DNA of 37,028 nucleotides from Cupriavidus sp. (GTDB taxonomy: Bacteria; Pseudomonadota; Gammaproteobacteria; Burkholderiales; Burkholderiaceae). A model generated the notes under the pieces. It worked only from the letters and a program-made list of their open reading frames with translations. It did not search any database and was not told the origin of the DNA. Location: NCBI GenBank assembly GCA_019236395.1, contig JAFAJB010000090.1, positions 1-37,028 of the forward strand, read 5' to 3'. This document shows, in pieces, positions 18,314-25,420 of the stretch (its first letter is position 1; each line of letters opens with the position of its first letter). A program made the translations under genes and the position numbers.

Positions 18314-19498
18314 ATGCATCAAGATCCAGTCGTTATCGTTTCTGCCGCGCGTACCCCGATGGGTGCGTTCCAGAGTGAACTGAGCAGTCTGACGGCGCCG
18401 CAGCTCGGCGCCACGGCGATCCGCGCCGCGGTCGAGCGTGCCGGTATCAGGCCGGACCAGGTGCAGGAGGTGGTGTTCGGATGCGTGCTGCCGGCCGGGC
18501 AGGGCCAGGCCCCCGCGCGGCAGGCTGCGCTTGGCGCCGGCCTGCCGCTCGACGTGGCATGCACCACCGTCAACAAGATGTGCGGCTCGGGCATGCGCGC
18601 GGCGATGAGTGTCTACGATGGCCTGCTGGCCGGATCGTTCGACATCGCCGTGGCTGGCGGCATGGAAAGCATGACCAACGCGCCATACCTGATCCCGAAG
18701 GCACGCGGCGGCTATCGCATCGGTCACGGCATGATCTACGACCACATGATGCTCGACGGCCTCGAGGACGCGTATGACAAGGGCCGCGCAATGGGCACCT
18801 TCGGCGAGGACTGCGCCGCAAAGTACCAGTTCACGCGCGAGCAGCAGGATGCATTTGCGATGGAGTCGGTACGTCGCGCACAACGCGCCACCGAGCTGGG
18901 CGACTTCCGCTGGGAGATCGTGCCGGTAACGGTGTCGGGCAAGGGCGGTGATACGGTCGTCGATACCGACGAAGGTCCGCGCCGCATCAAGGTCGACAAG
19001 ATTCCGTCGCTGAAGCCGGCCTTCGCCAAGGATGGCACGATCACCGCCGCATCGTCGTCGTCGATCAGTGACGGCGCCGCCGCGCTGGTGATGATGCGCG
19101 AATCCACTGCGAAGTCGCTCGGGCTGGTGCCGATCGCGCGCATGCTGGGACACACCTCGCACGCGCAGGCGCCGGGCTGGTTCACCACCGCGCCGGTGGA
19201 GGCCATCGCCAAGCTCTACCGCAAGCTCGACTGGACCAGCACGAGCGTGGATCTGTTCGAGATCAACGAGGCCTTCGCCGTGGTGCCGATGGCCGCGATG
19301 CACGATCTCGACATCCCGCACAACAAGGTCAATATCCACGGCGGCGCCTGCGCGCTCGGCCACCCGATCGGCGCATCCGGCGCGCGCATCATGACCACGC
19401 TGATCGGCGCGCTGCGCAAGACCGGTGGCAAGCGCGGCGTGGCCAGCCTCTGCATTGGCGGCGGCGAAGCCACTGCGGTCGGCATCGAAATCTACTGA
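18314..19498 (+). CDS. Acetyl-CoA C-acetyltransferase (thiolase)
   Basis: Condenses or cleaves acetoacetyl-CoA/acetyl-CoA in the cytoplasm. It has 394 residues, the usual length for biosynthetic-type thiolases. The nucleophile is C90 (NKMCGSGMRAAM), the NEAFA motif is present, H350 lies in GGACALGHPIGASGAR, and C380 in SLCIGGGEA. AGGAGA lies 6 bases before ATG 18314. In this operon it probably splits acetoacetyl-CoA formed from the HMG-CoA lyase product acetoacetate after CoA transfer; a role in 2-methylacetoacetyl-CoA cleavage (isoleucine) is also possible. No CoA-transferase gene is in the window. Confidence 0.94.
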   Translation: MHQDPVVIVSAARTPMGAFQSELSSLTAPQLGATAIRAAVERAGIRPDQVQEVVFGCVLPAGQGQAPARQAALGAGLPLDVACTTVNKMCGSGMRAAMSVYDGLLAGSFDIAVAGGMESMTNAPYLIPKARGGYRIGHGMIYDHMMLDGLEDAYDKGRAMGTFGEDCAAKYQFTREQQDAFAMESVRRAQRATELGDFRWEIVPVTVSGKGGDTVVDTDEGPRRIKVDKIPSLKPAFAKDGTITAASSSSISDGAAALVMMRESTAKSLGLVPIARMLGHTSHAQAPGWFTTAPVEAIAKLYRKLDWTSTSVDLFEINEAFAVVPMAAMHDLDIPHNKVNIHGGACALGHPIGASGARIMTTLIGALRKTGGKRGVASLCIGGGEATAVGIEIY

Positions 19499-19529
19499 TT
19501 CGCACCCGAACGTCAAAAGGAGGCTGACC

Positions 19530-20210
19530 ATGCCCACCGCTCTCGTCCTCGGCGCCTCACGCGGCCTTGGTCTCGAATTTGTCAGGCAGTATCGCGCCGA
19601 TGGCTGGCGCGTCATCGCGGCCGCGCGCAGTGATGAAGGCGTGGCCGCACTCAAGGCGCTTGGCGCGGAGGCGCACAAGCTCGACCTGACCGATGCGGCC
19701 GCCCTGGCGGGGCTGGGCTGGAAGCTCGATGGCGAGACGCTCGACGTGGCGATCTACAACGCCGGTGTGATCGGCCCGCGCTCCGAAACGGCGGAGCCGG
19801 TCACGCGCGAGGACTTCGATGCCGTGATGCATACCAACGTGCTCGGACCGATGATGGCGTTGCCGCTGCTGTTGCCGTTCGTCGAGAACGGCAACCACGG
19901 CCGCGGTGGCGTGCTGGCGGTGCTGTCATCGCGCATGGGCAGCATCGGCGCGATGGACAGCAACCGGAGCTGGCTCTACCGGGTCAGCAAGGCATCGGCC
20001 AACGCGGCCCTGAAAGCGATTTCGCTCGAAGCACGCCACGCGATCTGCGTGGCCCTGCATCCGGGCTGGGTGCAGACCGACATGGGCGGTCCGAAGGCCG
20101 ATATCACCCCGCATCAGAGCGTTTCCGGCATGCGTCGCGTGTTGGCGGGCGTCACGCGCCACGACAACGGCAGCTTCCACAATTACGACGGCACACCAAT
20201 TCCCTGGTAA
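19530..20210 (+). CDS. Short-chain dehydrogenase/reductase in the leucine operon
   Basis: A 226-residue SDR of the C-factor-like (CsgA-type) atypical group. The glycine motif is GASRGLG (8-14) after PTALVL, followed by YNAG, Ser in LSSRMGSIG, and YRVSK as the YxxxK catalytic pair, then HPGWVQTDMGG. The C-terminal SFHNYDGTPIPW is typical of the group. A strong AAAAGGAGG site precedes ATG 19530; an in-frame start at 19425 would lie inside the thiolase gene. It sits between thiolase and acyl-CoA dehydrogenase with only 31 and 18 bases on each side. Its substrate is unknown, perhaps a hydroxyacyl-CoA or carbonyl intermediate. Confidence 0.9.
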   Translation: MPTALVLGASRGLGLEFVRQYRADGWRVIAAARSDEGVAALKALGAEAHKLDLTDAAALAGLGWKLDGETLDVAIYNAGVIGPRSETAEPVTREDFDAVMHTNVLGPMMALPLLLPFVENGNHGRGGVLAVLSSRMGSIGAMDSNRSWLYRVSKASANAALKAISLEARHAICVALHPGWVQTDMGGPKADITPHQSVSGMRRVLAGVTRHDNGSFHNYDGTPIPW

Positions 20211-20228
20211 GAGACCTGGTAACAAGAC

Positions 20229-21359
20229 ATGCTGCTGACCCCCGAACAGGAAATGATCCGCGACGCCGTGCGGCAGTTCGCGCAGGACATCATCGCGCCG
20301 CAGGCGGCGCAGTGGGATCGTGAAAAGACGTTTCCGAAGGATGTGCACAAGGAACTGGCCCGGCTGGGCGCCTATGGCGTGGCCGTGCCCGAAGCGCTCG
20401 GTGGCGCCGGGCTCGATTACCTGTCGCTGGCGCTGATCCTGGAAGAAATCGCGGCTGGCGACGGCGGTACGTCCACCGTCATCAGCGTCAACAACTGCCC
20501 CGTGTGCAGCATGCTGATGGCCTTCGCCAACGATGCGCAGAAGCAGCAGTGGCTGGTGCCGCTGGCGCGCGGCGAAATGCTCGGCGCGTTTTGCCTGACC
20601 GAGCCGCACGTCGGCTCGGACGCCGCCGCGCTGCGCACCACGGCCACGCGTGATGGCGATCACTACGTGCTCAACGGCGTGAAGCAGTTCATCACCAGCG
20701 GCAAGCATGCCGACGTGGCGATCGTGATGGCCGTGACCGACAAGGCCGCCGGCAAGCGCGGCATCAGCGCGTTCCTGGTGCCGACCTCGGCGCCGGGCTA
20801 CATCGTCGCGCGCCTGGAGGACAAGCTCGGCCAGCATTCCTCCGATACCGCGCAGATCGTGTTCGAGGATTGCCGGATTCCGGCCGCGAACATGCTCGGC
20901 GAGGAAGGCGCGGGCTACAAGATGGCGCTGTCCGGTCTCGAGGGCGGCCGCATCGGCATTGCCTCTCAGAGCATCGGCATGGCCCGCGCCGCGTTCGAGG
21001 CCGCGCTGGCCTATGCGAAGGAACGCGAGAGCTTCGGACAACCCTTGTTCCAGCACCAGGCCGTGCAGTTCCGGCTGGCCGACATGGCCACGCAGATCGA
21101 TGTGGCGCGCCAGATGGTGTGGCACGCTGCGGCGCTCAAGGACGCTGGCCGCCCATGCCTGAAGGAAGCGGCCATGGCCAAGCTGTTTGCCAGCGAGATG
21201 GCCGAGCGCGTCTGCTCGGACGCCATCCAGGTGTTCGGCGGCTACGGCTATGTGAACGATTTCCCGGTCGAACGGATCTATCGTGATGTGCGCGTATGCC
21301 AGATCTATGAAGGCACCAGCGATATCCAGAAGATCCTGATCGCCCGCGCGCTAGGCTGA
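20229..21359 (+). CDS. Acyl-CoA dehydrogenase (short/branched-chain type)
   Basis: A 376-residue FAD enzyme introducing a 2,3-double bond into an acyl-CoA. Signature 1 is AFCLTEPHVGSDAA and signature 2 is QVFGGYGYVNDFPVERIYRD. The catalytic base is E361 in QIYEGTSDIQK, the standard position for butyryl-, medium- and short/branched-chain dehydrogenases and different from Ivd upstream. It is therefore a second, distinct activity, probably for 2-methylbutyryl- or isobutyryl-CoA (isoleucine/valine) or butyryl-CoA. The substrate cannot be fixed from sequence. It follows the SDR by 18 bases. Confidence 0.93.
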   Translation: MLLTPEQEMIRDAVRQFAQDIIAPQAAQWDREKTFPKDVHKELARLGAYGVAVPEALGGAGLDYLSLALILEEIAAGDGGTSTVISVNNCPVCSMLMAFANDAQKQQWLVPLARGEMLGAFCLTEPHVGSDAAALRTTATRDGDHYVLNGVKQFITSGKHADVAIVMAVTDKAAGKRGISAFLVPTSAPGYIVARLEDKLGQHSSDTAQIVFEDCRIPAANMLGEEGAGYKMALSGLEGGRIGIASQSIGMARAAFEAALAYAKERESFGQPLFQHQAVQFRLADMATQIDVARQMVWHAAALKDAGRPCLKEAAMAKLFASEMAERVCSDAIQVFGGYGYVNDFPVERIYRDVRVCQIYEGTSDIQKILIARALG

Positions 21360-21415
21360 ACAGCAGCAAGCCGCAGTTTCCCCCAACCGTTATCCGTGAA
21401 CCGGAGCATATTGCG

Positions 21416-22075
21416 ATGAGCGCCCCCATCGACTTCTACTTCGATTTCTCCTCGCCCTACGGCTACTTTGCCAGCACGTGCATCGACGATATCGCCCAGA
21501 AGTACGGCCGCTATGTGGCCTGGCATCCGATCCTGCTGGGCGTCGTGTTCAAGACCACCGGATCGGCGCCGCTGCCAAGCATTCCGATGAAGGGCGAGTA
21601 CTCGTGGCGTGATTTCGAGCGCACCGCGCAGTTTCACAACATCGACTACAAGCGGCCCGCGCATTTTCCGCTGCCGACGCAACACGCCGCGCGTGCAATG
21701 CTGTGGCTCCAGAACCAACACGGCGCGGACGTGGCCACGGCGTTCGCCAAGGCCGTCTATCGCGCGCTGTTCGTCGATGACATCAACATTGCCGAACCCG
21801 CCGAGCTGGCCCGGCTGGCCGAGCCGCTCGGCATCGACCCGATCGCCATGAACGAGGGCGCCACGAACTACCAGATCAAGGACCAGCTCAAGGCCGAGAT
21901 CGAAGTGGCGATGGCCAAGGGCGTGTTCGGCTCGCCGTTCGTGATCGTCGACGGCGAACCGTTCTGGGGCTTCGACCGCTTCGAGCAGGTGGAGGCCCAC
22001 CTGAAGAGCCGACGGCAGACCGAACTGCGCGCCGTCGGCGGCAACGACATCAACAAGGAAAAGAAACCCGCATGA
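21416..22075 (+). CDS. 2-hydroxychromene-2-carboxylate isomerase-like (DsbA-fold, GST-kappa type)
   Basis: A 219-residue thioredoxin-fold protein with the family opening FYFDFSSPYGYFAS; S13 before the Pro is the glutathione-thiol-activating residue. The cis-Pro strand is GVFGSPFVIVDGEPFWGFDR. There is no CxxC, so it is not a disulfide oxidase. Proven members isomerise 2-hydroxychromene-2-carboxylate in naphthalene degradation with glutathione, or are kappa GSTs. No aromatic-degradation genes are near, so the true substrate here is probably different. It lies 56 bases after the acyl-CoA dehydrogenase and overlaps the HAD gene by ATGA. Confidence 0.9.
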   Translation: MSAPIDFYFDFSSPYGYFASTCIDDIAQKYGRYVAWHPILLGVVFKTTGSAPLPSIPMKGEYSWRDFERTAQFHNIDYKRPAHFPLPTQHAARAMLWLQNQHGADVATAFAKAVYRALFVDDINIAEPAELARLAEPLGIDPIAMNEGATNYQIKDQLKAEIEVAMAKGVFGSPFVIVDGEPFWGFDRFEQVEAHLKSRRQTELRAVGGNDINKEKKPA

Positions 22076-22755
22076 CCGCAGCAAACCAGGCCGCACGCTT
22101 CGATTGCGTGATCTTCGATTGCGACGGTGTGCTCGTCGATAGCGAGCCCATCGTCCACCGTGTGCTCAACCGCGTGCTTAACGAGCTTGGCATCGATATC
22201 ACGCTCGAGGAATCCACGCAGTGGTTCCTCGGCCGTGCCGTGCGCGACGAACTCGGGAATATCGAGGCACGCCTTGGCAAGCCGCTGCCCAGGAACTTCC
22301 TGTCGGAATGGTTCGTGCGTCGCGACGCCGCGCTCATCGAGGAGCTGGAGGCCGTGCCGCACGTCCGTGAGGCTATCGAGGCCATCAAGGCGCGTGGCCT
22401 GCCGGTGTGCGTGGCGTCTGGTGCAGACCGCATCAAGGTCAAGCTGCAGCTCAATCACACGAAGCTGGTGGAACTGTTCACGGACGACGCCGCACGCGAG
22501 CACATCTTCTCGGCAACCGAGGTCGAGCACAGCAAGCCCGCGCCTGACGTGTACCTGCTCGCCGCGCGCACGATGGGTGTCGAGCCGTCGCGCTGCGCGG
22601 TGATCGAGGACAGCCCGACCGGCGCCACGGCGGGCGTGGCAGCAGGCATGACCGTGTTCGGCTATGCCGCGCGCAACGACGCCGATGCGCTGCGCGCAGT
22701 CGGCGCCACAACGATCTTCAACGACATGCGCGAGTTGCCGGAGCTGATCGGATGA
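22072..22755 (+). CDS. HAD-family phosphatase (phosphoglycolate/beta-PGM-like)
   Basis: A 227-residue HAD hydrolase of subfamily IA. Motif I is FDCDGVLVDSE with D16 nucleophile and D18 acid/base. Motif II is the Ser in VASGAD, motif III the Lys in HSKPAPD, and motif IV EDSPTGATAGVAAGM. The helical cap lies between residues 26 and 100, and a Glu after DVDS (VDSEP) is typical of small-sugar-phosphate phosphatases. It overlaps both neighbours by ATGA, so translation is coupled. The substrate is unknown; a role as a house-cleaning phosphatase is the safest reading. Confidence 0.93.
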   Translation: MTAANQAARFDCVIFDCDGVLVDSEPIVHRVLNRVLNELGIDITLEESTQWFLGRAVRDELGNIEARLGKPLPRNFLSEWFVRRDAALIEELEAVPHVREAIEAIKARGLPVCVASGADRIKVKLQLNHTKLVELFTDDAAREHIFSATEVEHSKPAPDVYLLAARTMGVEPSRCAVIEDSPTGATAGVAAGMTVFGYAARNDADALRAVGATTIFNDMRELPELIG

Positions 22756-23177
22756 CAAAGAAGCGGCAGGCCGGTGCGGGCCAGTCGCCGTGTCCGTGCG
22801 GCAACGGTGCCTTTGATGCGTGCTGTGGCCGCTTCCATCGCGGCGAAGCCCTGCCGCCCACGGCCGAGGCGCTGATGCGGTCGCGCTATAGCGCCTATGT
22901 GCTCGGCAACGTGGACTGGCTGCGCCAGACCTGGCACGCCTCCACCTGCCCGGGCGATCTGTCGCCCGATGGTGGCACGCAGTGGCTCGGCCTGACAGTG
23001 AAATCTCACGCGCAGCAGGACGATACGCACGCCACGGTCGAGTTCATCGCCCGCTACAAGGTCGGCGGCCGCGCGCATCGCTTGCATGAATTGAGCCGTT
23101 TTGTGTTCGAGCCCCGGGCGGAGGGCGAGCCGGCGCGCTGGCTCTACGTGGACGGTGATCTGCGGGAGCCGGCCTGA
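22752..23177 (+). CDS. ychJ: YchJ-family SEC-C motif protein (UPF0225)
   Basis: A 141-residue soluble protein. An N-terminal zinc-binding SEC-C-like motif has C14, C16, C24 and C25 (SPCPCGNGAFDACCGRFHRG). The NTF2-like body follows, with the family-typical EALMRSRYSAYVLGNVDWL and WLYVDGDL. It overlaps the HAD gene by ATGA. The family is widespread and of unknown function. A second SEC-C motif at the C-terminus, found in some members, is absent. Confidence 0.93.
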   Translation: MTKKRQAGAGQSPCPCGNGAFDACCGRFHRGEALPPTAEALMRSRYSAYVLGNVDWLRQTWHASTCPGDLSPDGGTQWLGLTVKSHAQQDDTHATVEFIARYKVGGRAHRLHELSRFVFEPRAEGEPARWLYVDGDLREPA

Positions 23178-23237
23178 CCGGCGGCGACCGCAAATTCGGC
23201 GCACTGCGCCTGTAGCGTTTTCTGAAGAAGGTTGGTT

Positions 23238-24167
23238 GTGAAGTCTCGCGTTGTTTCCTCCGTCTGTTGCATCGTCGCCGCGCTTGCGTGCCTGGCATGG
23301 GGCGACTCGGCCGTCGCCCAGGTGGCGCTGCCCGCGAGAACGATCGAGCAGGTCGTGATGGTGCCGAAGGTTGGACCAGAGGACACGGTGGATATCGAGA
23401 CGACGATTTTCCGGCCGCCCGGTGAAGGACGCAGGCCGCTGGTGGTCATCAACCACGGCAAGTCGCCGGGCAAGCCTGCATTCCAGCGGCGCGCACGCTT
23501 TGCCGCGCAGACGGCGGAGTTCGTGCGGCGCGGCTATGTCGTGGCGCTGCCGATGCGGCAGGGCTTCTCGAAATCGGGCGGCAAGTATGTGGGCGGAAGC
23601 TGCGATGTAGGCGCGAGCGGCATGGCGCAGGCCGAGGACGTGATCGCCGCGCTCGACTACCTTGTTCAGCAGCCCTACGTCGACCCGACACGGATCATCG
23701 TCATCGGCCAGTCATACGGTGGTCTGTCGACGATGGCCCTATCGACGATCGGTTATCCGGGCGTGGTCGGCGTGGTCAATTTTGCGGGCGGGCTGCGCAA
23801 CGAGAATTGCAACGGCTGGGAAAACAACCTCGTCGATGCATTCGGAGACTACGGCCGCGGTGCCCGCTATCCATCGCTCTGGGTCTATGGCGATAACGAC
23901 AGCTTCTGGCCTTGGCCGCTGCCGGAGCGCATGTTCAACAGCTACAAGGCCAATGTGACGGGCGCCGCCACTGACACGCGCTTTGTCGATATCGGCGAGT
24001 TCGATGGCGACTCGCATCGGCTATTCGGCGAACTCGCGGGCAATGGTGTGTGGCTTCCGGAAGTCGAGGCATTCTTCCGCGAGCTGGGACTGCCGTTCGA
24101 CGTGGAGCCGCCAGACGAAGAGCCGGTCACGCGAGGCACGGCCAGCGCCAGGCACAGAAGATCCTGA
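23238..24167 (+). CDS. Secreted alpha/beta hydrolase (dienelactone hydrolase-like)
   Basis: A 309-residue periplasmic or exported hydrolase. A signal peptide of about 27 residues ends AVA (SSVCCIVAALACLAWGDSAVA). The catalytic triad is probably S159 (IGQSYGG), D221 (YGDNDSFWP) and H260 (FDGDSHRLF). The GTG at 23238 is chosen because AGAAGG lies about 6 bases upstream; the in-frame TTG at 23232 abuts that site. The fold matches BAAT/dienelactone-hydrolase-like esterases, with an extra Cys pair (C122, C191) that could form a disulfide. It is the only exported protein in the leucine operon, and its substrate is unknown. It lies 60 bases after ychJ. Confidence 0.85.
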   Translation: MKSRVVSSVCCIVAALACLAWGDSAVAQVALPARTIEQVVMVPKVGPEDTVDIETTIFRPPGEGRRPLVVINHGKSPGKPAFQRRARFAAQTAEFVRRGYVVALPMRQGFSKSGGKYVGGSCDVGASGMAQAEDVIAALDYLVQQPYVDPTRIIVIGQSYGGLSTMALSTIGYPGVVGVVNFAGGLRNENCNGWENNLVDAFGDYGRGARYPSLWVYGDNDSFWPWPLPERMFNSYKANVTGAATDTRFVDIGEFDGDSHRLFGELAGNGVWLPEVEAFFRELGLPFDVEPPDEEPVTRGTASARHRRS

Positions 24168-24207
24168 TTCAGTTCAAACCAGTTCATATCGGTTATTCGG
24201 AGGAGAC

Positions 24208-24996
24208 ATGCAATTCACCACGCTTACGGTTACCGCCGAACGCCACGTTGCGACGGTCACGCTCAATCGGCCCGACGTGCGCAATGCGTTCAATGAGACC
24301 GTCATCGCCGAGTTGACCGGTGCATTCCGCGCACTTGGCGATACCCCTGAAGTGCGCGCGATCGTGCTGGCCGGCAATGGTCCGGCCTTCTGCGCCGGGG
24401 CGGACCTGAACTGGATGAAGAAGATGGCCGGTTACTCGAATGACGAGAACCGTGCCGACGCGCTGACGCTGGCGCAGATGCTGTACACGATCTGGGTCTG
24501 CCCGAAACCGGTGATCGCCCGCGTACAAGGCGACACCTACGCCGGCGGCATGGGTCTGGTGGCGGCATGCGATATCGCCGTGGCGGCCGAGGGAGTGAAT
24601 TTCTGCCTGTCGGAGGCCCGCCTTGGCCTGCTGCCGGCGACGATCAGCCCGTATGTGATCCGCGCGATGGGCGAGCAGGCTGCGCGCCGGTACTTCATCA
24701 CCGCCGAGCGTTTCGATGCGGCGGAGGCCCTGCGGCTCGGTTTTGTCCATGCCGTGGTGCCAGCGGCGGGCCTTGATGCGAAGGTGGCCGAGATTGCCGC
24801 CACGCTGGTCGCCAACAGCCCAAATGCGGTGCGCGAAAGCAAGCGGCTGGTGCAGGAAGTGGCAGGACAGGACATCGACAACGACCTGCTGGCCGATACC
24901 GCCAATCGGATCGCGGCGATCCGCGCGTCTGACGAAGGGCGCGAGGGCGTGCGTTCGTTCCTGGAAAAGCGCGCGCCTTCGTGGAAGCCGCAATAG
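24208..24996 (+). CDS. liuC: Methylglutaconyl-CoA hydratase (enoyl-CoA hydratase family)
   Basis: Hydrates 3-methylglutaconyl-CoA to HMG-CoA, the third CoA-level step of leucine degradation. It has 262 residues of crotonase fold. Oxyanion-hole segments are FCAGADLNWMKKM (about 61-73) and YAGGMGLVAACDIAVA (111-126). Of the two crotonase glutamates only E136 (FCLSEARLGLLPATISPYV) is kept; the other position is G116. This pattern and the LPATISPYV block are typical of bacterial LiuC proteins as I know them. AGGAGA precedes ATG 24208 closely. A generic enoyl-CoA hydratase is the alternative. It is the last gene of the run; the repeat block at 25039 follows. Confidence 0.85.
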   Translation: MQFTTLTVTAERHVATVTLNRPDVRNAFNETVIAELTGAFRALGDTPEVRAIVLAGNGPAFCAGADLNWMKKMAGYSNDENRADALTLAQMLYTIWVCPKPVIARVQGDTYAGGMGLVAACDIAVAAEGVNFCLSEARLGLLPATISPYVIRAMGEQAARRYFITAERFDAAEALRLGFVHAVVPAAGLDAKVAEIAATLVANSPNAVRESKRLVQEVAGQDIDNDLLADTANRIAAIRASDEGREGVRSFLEKRAPSWKPQ

Positions 24997-25038
24997 CGAT
25001 AGCAGTAGTAGCTGTAGCTGTAGCGATTCAGGCGCTTG

Positions 25039-25152
25039 CCCTCTCCCCGAACCCCTCTCCCGCATGCGGGAGAGGGGAGCAAGCAGACAGTATTTGAAAT
25101 GCTCGCGGTTGTCCTCCCTCTCCCGCGCGCGGGAGAGGGGCGGGGGAGAGGG
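25039..25152. repeat. Composite palindromic (REP/BIME-like) element
   Basis: Two perfect palindromes built on CCCTCTCCCGC/GCGGGAGAGGG: 26 bases at 25052-25077 and 24 bases at 25116-25139. They are framed by an outer inverted pair CCCTCTCCCC (25039-25048) and GGGGAGAGGG (25143-25152), so the 114-base block is symmetrical as a whole. The same core recurs at 35702-35733 and, weaker, at 12665-12697. It lies between liuC and the bio operon and may end the upstream transcript. Before it, 24997-25024 has a short AGCTGT/AGCAGT slippage-like run. Confidence 0.88.
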
Positions 25153-25157
25153 TGCAG

Positions 25158-25181
25158 CGCATCCAATGCGACAAATTTTTT
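25158..25181 (+). terminator. Small hairpin followed by T6
   Basis: CGCAT (25158-25162) pairs with ATGCG (25166-25170) over a 3-base loop. Six T residues follow at 25176-25181 after a 5-base gap. This is a weak intrinsic terminator at best, possibly acting together with the repeat just upstream. Confidence 0.35.
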
Positions 25182-25294
25182 AGATAGCGTTAGCCGAAGT
25201 TATCGGCGAGAACGCGGTGCTGGGGCGATGTGTGCAGCACTGCGGGTGACAAGATCGCGCAACGTCTGCGAAATCGCACCCATCATGCCGATTG

Positions 25295-25330
25295 CGGTTG
25301 GTTTGCCAACCGGGTAGGGACCTTTCTACC
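25295..25330 (+). promoter_or_regulatory. Tandem hairpins in the bioA leader
   Basis: Hairpin 1: CGGTTGG (25295-25301) pairs perfectly with CCAACCG (25306-25312), loop TTTG. Hairpin 2: GGTAG (25313-25317) pairs with CTACC (25326-25330), directly abutting the first. The second ends exactly at the ATG of a 16-codon ORF, 91 bases before bioA. It looks like an RNA-level control element, but I match it to no known riboswitch class. The rest of 25182-25294 shows nothing I can name, and no BirA- or BioR-type operator was recognised. Confidence 0.5.
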
Positions 25331-25381
25331 ATGAGCACTCCCATCCGTCCGGCAGTTCCGCGTGCCCCGGCCTCCCAGTGA
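25331..25381 (+). CDS. Possible 16-codon leader peptide upstream of bioA
   Basis: ATG at 25331 to TGA at 25379-25381 encodes MSTPIRPAVPRAPASQ, rich in Pro, Ala and Arg. AGGGA at 25316-25320 lies inside the second leader hairpin, about 10 bases upstream, so folding would hide it. It could be a leader peptide coupling translation to bioA expression, or a chance ORF. The composition gives no hint of sensing biotin or any amino acid except proline. Confidence 0.3.
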   Translation: MSTPIRPAVPRAPASQ

Positions 25382-25420
25382 CCAGCGCGAACACGGACGG
25401 GCAATCATAGGAGAGTCCCT

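Noticed and set aside
15183-19678. Long minus-strand frames opposite ivd, aceK, carbonic anhydrase and thiolase
   Set aside because: Same shadow effect; the plus-strand genes carry all catalytic motifs and fit operon spacing.
25182-25420. Known riboswitch or BirA/BioR operator upstream of bioA
   Set aside because: No sequence matching a riboswitch class or a BirA/BioR palindrome I can recognise; only unnamed hairpins are reported.
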